From: Nocardia stercoris
GTDB taxonomy: Bacteria; Actinomycetota; Actinomycetes; Mycobacteriales; Mycobacteriaceae
Reading direction: 5' to 3'
Assembly: GCF_003696265.1 (NCBI RefSeq)
Contig: NZ_RFFH01000008.1
Span: forward strand, 1-64,000
Length of the DNA: 64,000 nucleotides
The translations under genes and the position numbers were made by a program. This document shows positions 8,106 to 15,726 of this stretch, one piece after another. Position 1 is the stretch's first letter, and each line of letters begins with the position of its first letter. Under the pieces are notes generated by a model. The model was not told the origin of the DNA and searched no databases. It was given only the letters and a program-made list of their open reading frames with translations.

Positions 8106-9509
8106 GTGACTTCCCACTACGATGTCGTCGTTCTCGGCGCTGGTCCCGGCGGTTATGTCGCCGCGATCCGGGCCGCTCAACTCGGCTTGCGAACAGCGAT
8201 TGTCGAGCAGAAATACTGGGGTGGTGTGTGCCTGAACGTGGGCTGCATCCCGTCCAAGGCCCTGCTGCGTAATGCCGAGCTGGCCCATATTTTCAACAAG
8301 GAGGCCCGGACCTTCGGGATCTCGGGTGAGGTGACCTTCGATTTCGGCGCGGCATTCGACCGCAGCCGCAAGGTCGCCGACGGGCGCGTCAAGGGCGTCC
8401 ACTTCCTGATGAAGAAGAACAAGATCGACGAGTTCGACGGGAAGGGCACGTTCACCGACGACCACACCCTGTCGGTCGCGCTGAGCAACGGCGGCAGCGA
8501 AACGATCACCTTCGACAACTGCATCATCGCGACCGGCACCGAGACCAAGCTGCTGCCGGGCACGTCGCTGTCGGCGAACGTGGTCACCTACGAGGAGCAG
8601 ATCCTCACCCGCGAGCTGCCGGGCTCGATCCTGATCGTCGGCGCCGGCGCCATCGGCATGGAGTTCGCGTACGTGCTCGCCAACTACGGCGTCGACGTGC
8701 GGATCGTCGAGTTCCTCGACCGGGCGCTGCCGAACGAGGACGTGGACGTCTCCAAGGAGATCACCAAGCAGTACAAGAAGCTCGGCATCCCGATCACCAC
8801 CGGTGCGGCCGTGCAGTCCATCGAGGACAACGGCGCCAAGGTGACGGTCAGCATCAAGGACAACAAGTCCGGTGCGATCGAGACCGTCGTGGTGGACAAG
8901 GTGCTGCAGGCCGTCGGCTTCGCGCCGCGGGTGCAGGGCTACGGCCTGGAGAACACCGGCGTGCAGCTCACCGAGCGCGGCGCCATCGCCATCGACGACT
9001 TCATGCGCACCAACGTGCCGCACATCTACGCCATCGGTGACGTCACCGCCAAGCTGCAGCTGGCGCACGTCGCGGAGGCGCAGGGGGTGGTCGCCGCCGA
9101 GACCATCGGTGGCGCCGAGACCATGCCGCTGGGCGACTACCGGATGATGCCGCGCGCCACCTTCTGCCAGCCGCAGGTCGCGTCCTTCGGTCTCACCGAG
9201 GAGCAGGCCCGCGCCGAGGGTTACGACGTGAAGGTCGCGACCTTCCCGTTCACCGCCAACGGCAAGGCGCACGGCCTGGCCGACCCGACCGGTTTCGTGA
9301 AGCTGATCTCGGACAACAAGTACGGCGAACTCATCGGCGGCCACCTGATCGGCCCCGACGTCTCCGAGCTGCTGCCCGAGCTGACCCTGGCCCAGAAGTG
9401 GGACCTGACGGTCAACGAACTGGCCCGCAACGTGCATACCCACCCGACCCTGTCGGAGGCGCTGCAGGAAGCCATCCACGGCCTCGCCGGCCACATGATC
9501 AACTTCTGA
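8106..9509 (+). CDS. lpd: Dihydrolipoyl dehydrogenase
   Basis: A 467-residue flavoprotein disulfide reductase. FAD-binding GAGPGGYVAA is at residues 11-20, the redox-active pair CLNVGC is Cys42/Cys47, the NAD-binding motif is GAGAIGMEFAYV, the second FAD motif is YAIGDVT, and the C-terminal HTHPTLSEA supplies the His-Glu pair. It reoxidises dihydrolipoamide in pyruvate/2-oxoglutarate dehydrogenase and, in mycobacteria, in a peroxidase system. The length matches M. tuberculosis LpdC (Rv0462), and the downstream order also matches that genome. Starts with GTG; followed by a strong terminator. Confidence 0.97.
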   Translation: MTSHYDVVVLGAGPGGYVAAIRAAQLGLRTAIVEQKYWGGVCLNVGCIPSKALLRNAELAHIFNKEARTFGISGEVTFDFGAAFDRSRKVADGRVKGVHFLMKKNKIDEFDGKGTFTDDHTLSVALSNGGSETITFDNCIIATGTETKLLPGTSLSANVVTYEEQILTRELPGSILIVGAGAIGMEFAYVLANYGVDVRIVEFLDRALPNEDVDVSKEITKQYKKLGIPITTGAAVQSIEDNGAKVTVSIKDNKSGAIETVVVDKVLQAVGFAPRVQGYGLENTGVQLTERGAIAIDDFMRTNVPHIYAIGDVTAKLQLAHVAEAQGVVAAETIGGAETMPLGDYRMMPRATFCQPQVASFGLTEEQARAEGYDVKVATFPFTANGKAHGLADPTGFVKLISDNKYGELIGGHLIGPDVSELLPELTLAQKWDLTVNELARNVHTHPTLSEALQEAIHGLAGHMINF

Positions 9510-9524
9510 CGCCGCATCGCGCTA

Positions 9525-9563
9525 CGCCGACGCCCCCGGTCCACACCGGGGGCGTCGGCGTTT
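9525..9563 (+). terminator. Intrinsic terminator after lpd
   Basis: Perfect 15-bp inverted repeat: CGCCGACGCCCCCGG (9525-9539) and its complement (9546-9560), loop TCCACA, followed by TTT. It lies between lpd and the convergent sigma factor gene and may serve both directions. Confidence 0.85.
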
Positions 9564-9573
9564 CCGCGCTGGG

Positions 9574-10431
9574 TCAGCGCGGTCCGGTGACCACGTCGAC
9601 GGTCGACTCGATGCGGCGGATCCGGCCCGCCTCGACGGTGAGGACCATGATCGCGACCGGCACCCGATCGCGGAACACGAGCACGGCGGGACGGTCGCAG
9701 GCCGGGTGCGAGACCAGGACTGTGCCTGGGCCGCACCAGAGCAGCAGGTTGGCGGCCATGGCGTCGGGGCCGGTCGTGCGGAGGTCGGGCAGGCCGGAAA
9801 CGGGCGGGAAGGTGGCCAGGCCCCAGGCGTCGGCGTGCAGCAGGGTGATCAGGGTGGCGATATCGCCGCCTGCGCAGGCGGCGATGAAGTGTTCGGTGAT
9901 CTCGCGGTGGCGGTCGGTGGCCGGCGGCAGTGCGCCCGCCGTGGTGACCTTCTGCCGGGCGCGGCGGGCGAGCTGGCGGCAGGTGCCGGCCGGTTTGCCG
10001 AGGGTCTCGGCGATCGCGTCGAACGGCTGGGCGAAGATGTCGTGCAGGACGAACGCCACCCGTTCGGGCGGGGACAGCCGGTCCAGGACCACGGCGAGGG
10101 CGAGCCGGATCTCCTCGTCCAGGGTGACCCGGTCCGCCGGATCGACGGCCCGGGTGTGCGCCACCGGGATCGCTGCGGCGAAATCGTCCGGGTCGGAGGA
10201 TCTTTCGCGACGCACGCGGGCGCTGCGCAGGTGGTCCAGGCACAGGCGGCCGGTGACCACGGTGAGCCAGGCGCGCTCGTCGTCGACGTCGGTGGCAGCG
10301 GCCAAGCGGACGAACGCCTCCTGGACCACATCCTCGGCGGCGCCGATATCGCTGAGCATGCGGAAGGCGAGGTCGATCAGGTGGGGCCGATGTGCCCGCC
10401 AGCCGGCGGTGACGTCGCGGGGCATGTCCAT
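9574..10431 (-). CDS. ECF RNA polymerase sigma factor (SigJ/ECF41-like with C-terminal SnoaL domain)
   Basis: About 285 residues. Sigma region 2 is near residues 15-80 (RAHRPHLIDLAFRMLSDIGA, then AEDVVQEAFVRL) and region 4 is near 110-170 (LSPPERVAFVLHDIFAQPFD, then AIAETLGKPAG, a helix-turn-helix). A C-terminal NTF2/SnoaL-like domain runs about 180-285 (TEHFIAACAGGDIATLITLL). That domain order is typical of the SigJ/ECF41 type, in which the SnoaL domain tunes activity. No anti-sigma gene is adjacent. The start at 10431 (MDMPRDV) is chosen because sigma homology begins just after it; ATG at 10425 is possible. Divergent from a secreted protein across a palindrome. Confidence 0.9.
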   Translation of the reverse strand: MDMPRDVTAGWRAHRPHLIDLAFRMLSDIGAAEDVVQEAFVRLAAATDVDDERAWLTVVTGRLCLDHLRSARVRRERSSDPDDFAAAIPVAHTRAVDPADRVTLDEEIRLALAVVLDRLSPPERVAFVLHDIFAQPFDAIAETLGKPAGTCRQLARRARQKVTTAGALPPATDRHREITEHFIAACAGGDIATLITLLHADAWGLATFPPVSGLPDLRTTGPDAMAANLLLWCGPGTVLVSHPACDRPAVLVFRDRVPVAIMVLTVEAGRIRRIESTVDVVTGPR

Positions 10432-10458
10432 ATGGTTCAGGACGAGACGGGGACCCGA

Positions 10459-10482
10459 AAAGTTACCGGTTCCGGTAACTTT
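10459..10482. promoter_or_regulatory. Perfect palindrome between sigma factor and secreted protein
   Basis: AAAGTTACCGG (10459-10469), spacer TT, then the exact complement CCGGTAACTTT (10472-10482). It sits in the 77-bp divergent intergenic region, 26 bp before the secreted-protein start, where a dimeric repressor could block both promoters. The cognate regulator is not obvious. Confidence 0.7.
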
Positions 10483-10508
10483 CCCGGCCGCCGTCCCGTC
10501 CTCGAGGT

Positions 10509-11390
10509 ATGACACGCAACAGCTTTCGCCTTCGCATCGTGCTCGCACTGGTCGCGGCCGGGCTCGGGATCACTCCCGCGACCGGGGCTGCGGCGCCCGC
10601 CGACGACACCGCCCGCTACCTGGGCACCTGGAACTATGACCTGCCCGCCGGTGCGACCGGCACGGCCGATCTGAGCATCGGCCCGATCATGCTGCATTTC
10701 CCGCAGATCGGGACGGTGACCTTCAGCCCGGGTGCCGACGGGGTGATCCTCGGACACACCGATCAGGGCTGTACCTGGCGCTTTCGGAACGTGGGCGACG
10801 CGCTGGAACTGGCGTCGACGGACCAGTACTGCTTCAACTCCTACATCGGCTCGGGGTACAACATCGACCGGTGGCGGGTGCAGGTGGACCGGGATACCGA
10901 ACGGGAAACCTTGCACGCCAACAGCTACCAGCTCGGCGTGACATTGCCGTTCCAGCTCACCGATGCCCGCCGCACCCGGGCCGCTGCGGCGACGCGGGCG
11001 GAAACGTTGCAGAACTTCAGCGGCAGTTGGCAATTCGATCCGGCGGCGTCGGGCTTCACGAATCGGGAACAGGTGAACGTCGCGACTCTCGCACCGGGAG
11101 TGGGACTGCCGGTTCCGATTCCGGCCAGCAGCACGGTGGATTACCGTCCGGGGGAAGGGGATTCGATCGTCGCCCGGACCGATGACGGCTGCGAGTGGGT
11201 GCTCGAGGCGCACGGCAGTACCGCCGAGCTGGCCGGAGGTGCTCAGACCTGTGCGACGCCGACCGGGCCGCTGACCCGCAGCCTCTGGGCGATCGCGAGT
11301 GACGGGCTGCGGCAGGTCACGATCATGGCCGGGACTCGGCAGGACGGTGACGCATTCCTGCTCACCGACGGTGCGCTGGTGCCGCGGTGA
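10509..11390 (+). CDS. Secreted protein with internal duplication
   Basis: A 293-residue protein with a Sec signal peptide (cleavage near Ala-Ala-Ala-Pro, residues 25-30). The mature part contains two related modules of about 110-130 residues. Each opens with an aromatic 'GtW/SW' strand (YLGTWNYDLP; FSGSWQFDPA), then a His/Arg-Thr-Asp-x-Gly-Cys motif (HTDQGCTW; RTDDGCEW), and closes with a second Cys (DQYCFNS; AQTCATP), suggesting one disulfide per module. The fold looks all-beta. I do not recognise a named family. It is divergent from the sigma factor and may share its regulation. Confidence 0.7.
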   Translation: MTRNSFRLRIVLALVAAGLGITPATGAAAPADDTARYLGTWNYDLPAGATGTADLSIGPIMLHFPQIGTVTFSPGADGVILGHTDQGCTWRFRNVGDALELASTDQYCFNSYIGSGYNIDRWRVQVDRDTERETLHANSYQLGVTLPFQLTDARRTRAAAATRAETLQNFSGSWQFDPAASGFTNREQVNVATLAPGVGLPVPIPASSTVDYRPGEGDSIVARTDDGCEWVLEAHGSTAELAGGAQTCATPTGPLTRSLWAIASDGLRQVTIMAGTRQDGDAFLLTDGALVPR

Positions 11391-11571
11391 TCGACAACGA
11401 AAGCTGCTCAGTGGCCAGTAAACCGTTGCTTCTGTTCTACGCCGTCGCTGTTTACCGTTCCTGCGGTGAGTAGGCATCCACATACCCGGCCGATGTGCAC
11501 GCTTCGCCGGCCCGCAGGAACGTCGTCGGCGCTACCGCGCTATATCCCCGCGGGCGCGTTCCTGGGCAGGC

Positions 11572-11961
11572 TCACTCACGGTGGTAGGCGGCCTGGGCGG
11601 CGCGGACGGTGTCCATACTCGTCTCGAGGGTGACGATCAGGGCCTCGAGGTGTTCGGCCACGCGAGCGCCGAGTTCGGTGAGGGTGTACTCCACCTTCGG
11701 TGGAATGGTCTGCTGCACCTCGCGGTGGACCATGCCGTCGCGTTCGAGGGATTGCAGGGTCTGCGAGAGCATGCGTTCGCTGACGCCGTCGACGCGGCGG
11801 CGCAGGGCGGCGAAACGGTAGGGGCCCTCGCGGAGTGCGACCAGGGCGAGGACGCCCCAGCGGCCGGTGATGTCCTGCAGGACCGGGCGGGAGGTGCAGT
11901 CGCGGGCGAAGACGTCGGCCTCGAGCGTCGGGTCGGTGCTCGCGGCGGGCCGGGTGTCCAT
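11572..11961 (-). CDS. HxlR-family transcriptional regulator
   Basis: A 129-residue winged-helix protein of the HxlR/YodB type: Cys22 (RDCTSRP), then DITGRWGVLALVAL, the recognition region VDGVSERMLSQTLQSLERDG, and the wing (PPKVEYTLTELG). The single N-terminal Cys is the residue that senses quinones or electrophiles in YodB/QorR-type members. Divergent from an NmrA-like NAD(P)H reductase, the classic arrangement of a quinone-responsive pair. A candidate operator lies between them at 12004-12020. Confidence 0.9.
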   Translation of the reverse strand: MDTRPAASTDPTLEADVFARDCTSRPVLQDITGRWGVLALVALREGPYRFAALRRRVDGVSERMLSQTLQSLERDGMVHREVQQTIPPKVEYTLTELGARVAEHLEALIVTLETSMDTVRAAQAAYHRE

Positions 11962-12003
11962 GACGTGATCCTACGTTCTGTTCGTGGTTCCGGAATATAT
12001 GGT

Positions 12004-12020
12004 ACTAACAAATAGTTAGT
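12004..12020. promoter_or_regulatory. Candidate HxlR operator
   Basis: Inverted repeat ACTAAC-AAATA-GTTAGT in the 97-bp divergent region between the HxlR gene and the reductase. It resembles the TACT-N-AGT type operators bound by YodB/QorR-like regulators (known family behaviour; the match was judged by eye). Confidence 0.55.
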
Positions 12021-12058
12021 GCTGGATGTTCCGTACACATATAGAGCTGGAGGTAGTC

Positions 12059-12913
12059 GTGACCATTGCCGTAACCGGTGCCGGTGGACAGTTGGGTCGT
12101 CTCGTCGTCGAGGCATTGCTGGCGCGCGAGGCCGGGCCGATCGTCGCGATCGTGCGCGACCCCGCGAAGGTCGCCGACCTCGCGGCCCGCGGCGTCGAGG
12201 TCCGCCGGGCGTCCTACGACGATCCCGCCGCGCTCGACGCCGCGCTCACCGGCGTGAACCGGGTGCTGCTCATCTCGGGCAACGAGTTCGGGGAGCGAGT
12301 TCGCCAGCACACCAACCTGATTCGCGCCGCCGAGCGGGCCGGCGCGGAGCTGCTGGTGTACACCAGCATTCCGCGGGCGCAGGACAACCCGATGATCCTG
12401 GCCCAGGAGCACACCGGCACCGAGGCCGTACTCGCGGAATCGTCGGTGCCGCACACGATTCTGCGCAACAGCTGGTACTGGGAGAACTGGCTGCCCGGTC
12501 TGGCCGCCACGATCGAATCCGGGGCGCTGTACGGCGCCGCCGGCGAAGGGCGGGTGGCGGGGGCGTCCCGTGCCGACTACGCCGAGGCGGCCGCGGTGGT
12601 GCTGACCACCGACGGGCACGCCGGGCAGGTGTACGAGCTCGGTGGTGAGGCACTGACGTATGCCGAACTGGCGCAGGCGATCTCGACGGTATCGGGAAAG
12701 CCGGTCAGTTATCGGGAGGTCTCCGAGGACGACCACGCCGCGGCGCTCGAGGCACACGGCCTGCATGCCCCACACGCCCGGGCACTCGCCGATTCGGACA
12801 CCGGGATCGCCAACGGCTACTTGCATGTGACGTCCGGCGATCTGCAGAAGCTGCTGGGTCACCCGGCCACGGCGGCGATCGAGGTGTTCCGGGCCGCCCT
12901 CGCCGCGGCGTGA
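12059..12913 (+). CDS. NmrA-type NAD(P)H-binding SDR (quinone oxidoreductase QorB-like)
   Basis: A 284-residue atypical short-chain dehydrogenase. The Rossmann motif GAGGQLGRLVV is at the N-terminus (residues about 6-16), with VRDPAKVADLAARGVEV after it. LLISGNEFGER and the NSWYWENWLPGL region are typical of YtfG/QorB-like NAD(P)H:quinone oxidoreductases. The GTG at 12059 is preferred over an ATG at 12026 because it has a GGAGG site at 12049-12053, and the protein then begins at the first beta strand. Probably induced by electrophiles through the divergent HxlR regulator. Confidence 0.88.
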   Translation: MTIAVTGAGGQLGRLVVEALLAREAGPIVAIVRDPAKVADLAARGVEVRRASYDDPAALDAALTGVNRVLLISGNEFGERVRQHTNLIRAAERAGAELLVYTSIPRAQDNPMILAQEHTGTEAVLAESSVPHTILRNSWYWENWLPGLAATIESGALYGAAGEGRVAGASRADYAEAAAVVLTTDGHAGQVYELGGEALTYAELAQAISTVSGKPVSYREVSEDDHAAALEAHGLHAPHARALADSDTGIANGYLHVTSGDLQKLLGHPATAAIEVFRAALAAA

Positions 12914-12914
12914 T

Positions 12915-13454
12915 TCAGCGATCCGATTCGATCCGCAGGGTCGTGATGGTGCTGGCCAGCCCCTCGTACTGGTTGGCCAGCAGCACGATCTCGATCAGGC
13001 GCGCCTCGTCGTAGTGCTCGGCCAGCGCCGACCAGGTGGCGTCGTCGAGGTCGCGGGTGGTGACGATCGCGTCCACGGCGGTCAGCAGGGCGCGTTCCTT
13101 GGGCGACCAGCCCGGGGCATCGGGCCCCTGGCGTAGTCGCTCCAGGATCTCGGCGGTCACTCCGGCGCGGCGGCCGAGCCGGATGTGGTGCTGAGTCTCG
13201 TATTCGCATTGCCGCAGGTGGGCAACCCGCAGGATCACCAGCTCGGACTCGTAGCGCGACAGCCGGCCGCCGGGCATCAACTTGCCCGAGTAGTGCAGCC
13301 AGCCGCGGAACAGTCCACCGGTGCGGCCCAGCGTGCTGAACAGATGGACATCCGAGGTGCCGGCGGCCCGGGAAAGGACCTGCCAGACCACCCAGTTGAC
13401 CGGCCCCAGCTCACGGAACCGGCCGGGGGCGATGCGGGGTGCTGTCGATGCCAT
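12915..13454 (-). CDS. Carboxymuconolactone decarboxylase (AhpD-like) family protein
   Basis: A 179-residue all-helical protein of the CMD/AhpD superfamily. The core motif is REL-type HLRQCEYETQHHIRLGRRAG: Glu and Cys are present, but only one Cys is found (no CxxC), so a peroxidase-type disulfide relay as in AhpD is unlikely. It ends one base from the convergent reductase gene. By gene order it corresponds to Rv0464c near lpdC and ramB in M. tuberculosis (recalled, not searched). Substrate unknown. Confidence 0.85.
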   Translation of the reverse strand: MASTAPRIAPGRFRELGPVNWVVWQVLSRAAGTSDVHLFSTLGRTGGLFRGWLHYSGKLMPGGRLSRYESELVILRVAHLRQCEYETQHHIRLGRRAGVTAEILERLRQGPDAPGWSPKERALLTAVDAIVTTRDLDDATWSALAEHYDEARLIEIVLLANQYEGLASTITTLRIESDR

Positions 13455-13470
13455 GCCGTCACGCTAACAG

Positions 13471-13522
13471 GGCCCGGGTGCACGGGCGCCGGATCGACCT
13501 GCGGTACGGCTGTGCCCGGGCC
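13471..13522. terminator. Possible terminator downstream of gntR
   Basis: GGCCCGGG (13471-13478) pairs with CCCGGGCC (13515-13522), with extra partial pairing (TGCAC/GTG) inside and a long loop. It follows the gntR stop directly and precedes the CMD gene. No T-run, so this is tentative. Confidence 0.35.
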
Positions 13523-13524
13523 GG

Positions 13525-14220
13525 TCAGTCCCGCAGTGCCTGACCGAGGCGAGTCAGTGAGCGGGCTTCGCGGGCTCGGGCGAGGATATGGGCGCGCGAG
13601 TGGGAGATGTGGGCGAGCAGGGCCGGTCGCGCGAGGTCCAGGTCGCCGGCCAGCAAGTGCTGCAGCAGTTGCACGTGAGCGGCGGTCATCGCCGCAACCC
13701 GGACCTCCGAGGGCGGATCCAGGCCGCGGATCGGCCGGATCCGCAGGTGGACGTCGTCGAGCGCGGTGGCCAGCGCGGAGTTGCCGGCCGCACCGAGCAC
13801 CGCGGTGTGGAACTGCTCGTCGGCGGTGATCAGCGCCGCGTCGGGGGCGGGCAGATCCCGGCGCCAGCGTTGCCAGATTTCGAGCTGCTGTTCGAGCACC
13901 GCGCGGTGGTAGCGCCGCTCGGGCTCCGCATGGACGCGCTGAATGCCCTGCATTTCCAGGATTATTCGCAACTCGAACAGTTCGTCGAGCTCCTCCAGGG
14001 TGGGCCGGCGCGGATACAGCCCGTCCGGATGCCGCTCCACGGTGCCGTCGGCGACCAGCCGGGCCAGGGCCTCCCGCACCGGAGTGCGGGAGACACCGTA
14101 GGCCCGGGCCAGCGGTTCCTCGGCCAGCCGTTCGGTCGGCGTCAGCTCCCCGGCCGCGAGGTCGCGCCGCAGCGCGCGATAGACCTGCTCGCCCAACGAG
14201 ATACGCCCCTGCCGCGCCAT
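13525..14220 (-). CDS. GntR-family (FadR/FCD subfamily) regulator
   Basis: A 231-residue regulator. The N-terminal winged helix is SLGEQVYRALRRDLAAGELT, then RAYGVSRTPVREALARLVADG (the GntR recognition signature). A C-terminal FCD all-helical ligand-binding domain (about 80-215) carries the metal/ligand residues Asp and His in LITADEQFHTAVLGAAGN and in MTAAHVQLLQHLLAGD. It starts 11 bases after the urtE stop and is therefore probably the last gene of the urt operon. It may control that operon in response to a urea- or carboxylate-related ligand (inference). Confidence 0.9.
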   Translation of the reverse strand: MARQGRISLGEQVYRALRRDLAAGELTPTERLAEEPLARAYGVSRTPVREALARLVADGTVERHPDGLYPRRPTLEELDELFELRIILEMQGIQRVHAEPERRYHRAVLEQQLEIWQRWRRDLPAPDAALITADEQFHTAVLGAAGNSALATALDDVHLRIRPIRGLDPPSEVRVAAMTAAHVQLLQHLLAGDLDLARPALLAHISHSRAHILARAREARSLTRLGQALRD

Positions 14221-14231
14221 CTCGGCACCGA

Positions 14232-14924
14232 TCAGATCGCCATGGCCGAACGCACCGCGGACTCGGCCTGCGCCCCGCCGGACCCCGACGAGGTGATCCG
14301 GCCCGACCGCAGCACGTGATACTGCTGCGCGGCCTGCAGCGCGAACCCGATGTGCTGCTCCACCAGCAGTACGCTCAACCCGCCGCCCGCGGCGAGTTCC
14401 ATGATGGTGCGCTCGATCTCGGCGACCACTGACGGCTGGATGCCCTCGGTGGGTTCGTCGAGGATCAGCAGCGAGGGCTCGGTGATCAGGGCGCGTGCGA
14501 TCGCCAGCTGCTGGCGCTGACCACCCGACAGCAGACCGGCCTTGCGGGACAACAGGTCCCGCAGCGCCGGGAAAAGATCCAGCGCCTTGTCGATCTGGGC
14601 CGCGCCGCCGCGCCGGCCGTCCGCCACCAGCTGCAGGTTCTCGGCCGCGGTCAGCTGCGGAAAACACTGCTGCCCCTGCGGAACGTAGGCGATGCCGCGC
14701 CGAACTCGTTTGGACGGAGCGAGTTTGGTGATCGTCTCGCCCCGGAATCGGATCGTGCCCGAGCGCACCGGCAGCAGGCCCACCGCGGCGCGCAGCAGCG
14801 TGGTCTTCCCCGCGCCGTTGGTGCCCATGATCGACACCACCTGGTCTTCGGCGACGGTCAGCGAAACCCCGTGCACCACTTCGGTGCGGCCGTATCCGGC
14901 GCGCACGTCGACGAGTTCAAGCAT
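14232..14924 (-). CDS. urtE: Urea ABC transporter ATP-binding subunit UrtE
   Basis: A 230-residue LivF-type ATPase. Walker A is GTNGAGKTT, the Q-loop region is AYVPQGQQCFPQLT, the signature is LSGGQRQQLAIARAL, Walker B is LLILDEPTEGIQP, and the H-loop is LLVEQH. 'YVPQGQQCFP' and 'DEPTEGIQPSVV' are characteristic of UrtE rather than generic LivF. The ATG at 14924 overlaps the urtD stop by 8 bases. It works with UrtD on the cytosolic face to power high-affinity urea uptake. Confidence 0.93.
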   Translation of the reverse strand: MLELVDVRAGYGRTEVVHGVSLTVAEDQVVSIMGTNGAGKTTLLRAAVGLLPVRSGTIRFRGETITKLAPSKRVRRGIAYVPQGQQCFPQLTAAENLQLVADGRRGGAAQIDKALDLFPALRDLLSRKAGLLSGGQRQQLAIARALITEPSLLILDEPTEGIQPSVVAEIERTIMELAAGGGLSVLLVEQHIGFALQAAQQYHVLRSGRITSSGSGGAQAESAVRSAMAI

Positions 14925-15726
14925 CGGTGTCCTCCTCCGCATGGGTCGCGGTGCCGAGATAGACCTCCTGCACCGCGGGGTCGGCCTGCACCTGCTCCAC
15001 CGAGCCCTCGCTGAGCACCCGCCCGCCGGCGAGCACCGTGACCGAGGTGGCGAACGAGCGCATGAAATCCATGTCGTGTTCGACGACCACCACGACCCGG
15101 TCGGTGCCGATGCGCCGCAACAGGTTTCCGGTCTCGTCGCGTTCCTCGAGGCTCATGCCGGCCACCGGCTCGTCGAGCAGCAGCACCGAGGCGTTCTGCA
15201 CCAGGAGCATGCCGATCTCGAGCCACTGCTTCTGGCCGTGCGCCAGGACTCCGGCCGGCTTGTCGCGGTGCGCGGTCAGGCCGATCGTCTCCAGCGCCTC
15301 CTCGATCTGTGGCAGGACGCCCTTGCGCCGGCGCAGCAGGGTCAGGGCCGACCGGCCCGCGCCCGCCGCGATGTCCAGGTTCTGCAGCACGCTCAACTGC
15401 TCGAAGACGCTGGCGGTCTGGAACGTTCGGCCCACGCCGAGCCGGGCGATGCGGTGCACCGGGCGGCCCAGGATCTCGGTGCCGGACTTGTGGACCGAAC
15501 CCGTGGCCGGAACCAGCCCGGTGATCGCGTCGATGAGGGTCGTTTTGCCAGCGCCGTTGGGGCCGATCAGGAACCGCAGATCACCCTGCAGCACGGTCAG
15601 ATCGACCCCGCTCACCGCCTTGAAGCCGTCGAATTCGACGGACAGGCCACGGACTTCGAGGTATTCGCTGCCGGCCATGCCGGCGGTACCGCCCGGTTTC
15701 GGTGCGGCGGTGGCGGTTTCGGTCAT
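14917..15726 (-). CDS. urtD: Urea ABC transporter ATP-binding subunit UrtD
   Basis: A 269-residue LivG-type ATPase. Walker A is GPNGAGKTTLIDAI, the switch region is GVGRTFQTASVFEQLSV, the signature region is AHGQKQWLEIGMLLVQNA (the degenerate 'LAHGQKQWLEIGM' seen in UrtD), Walker B is VLLLDEPVAGMSLEE, and the H-loop is VVVEHDMDFM. The ATG overlaps the urtC stop by 4 bases (ATGA), so the two subunits are translationally coupled. Confidence 0.94.
   Translation of the reverse strand: MTETATAAPKPGGTAGMAGSEYLEVRGLSVEFDGFKAVSGVDLTVLQGDLRFLIGPNGAGKTTLIDAITGLVPATGSVHKSGTEILGRPVHRIARLGVGRTFQTASVFEQLSVLQNLDIAAGAGRSALTLLRRRKGVLPQIEEALETIGLTAHRDKPAGVLAHGQKQWLEIGMLLVQNASVLLLDEPVAGMSLEERDETGNLLRRIGTDRVVVVVEHDMDFMRSFATSVTVLAGGRVLSEGSVEQVQADPAVQEVYLGTATHAEEDTDA

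Noticed and set aside
6025..8109. Long plus-strand open frame opposite the prolyl oligopeptidase gene
   Set aside because: It is antisense to a gene with a complete catalytic triad. Its protein is a Gly/Val/Arg-rich translation with no family features, typical of GC-rich antisense frames.
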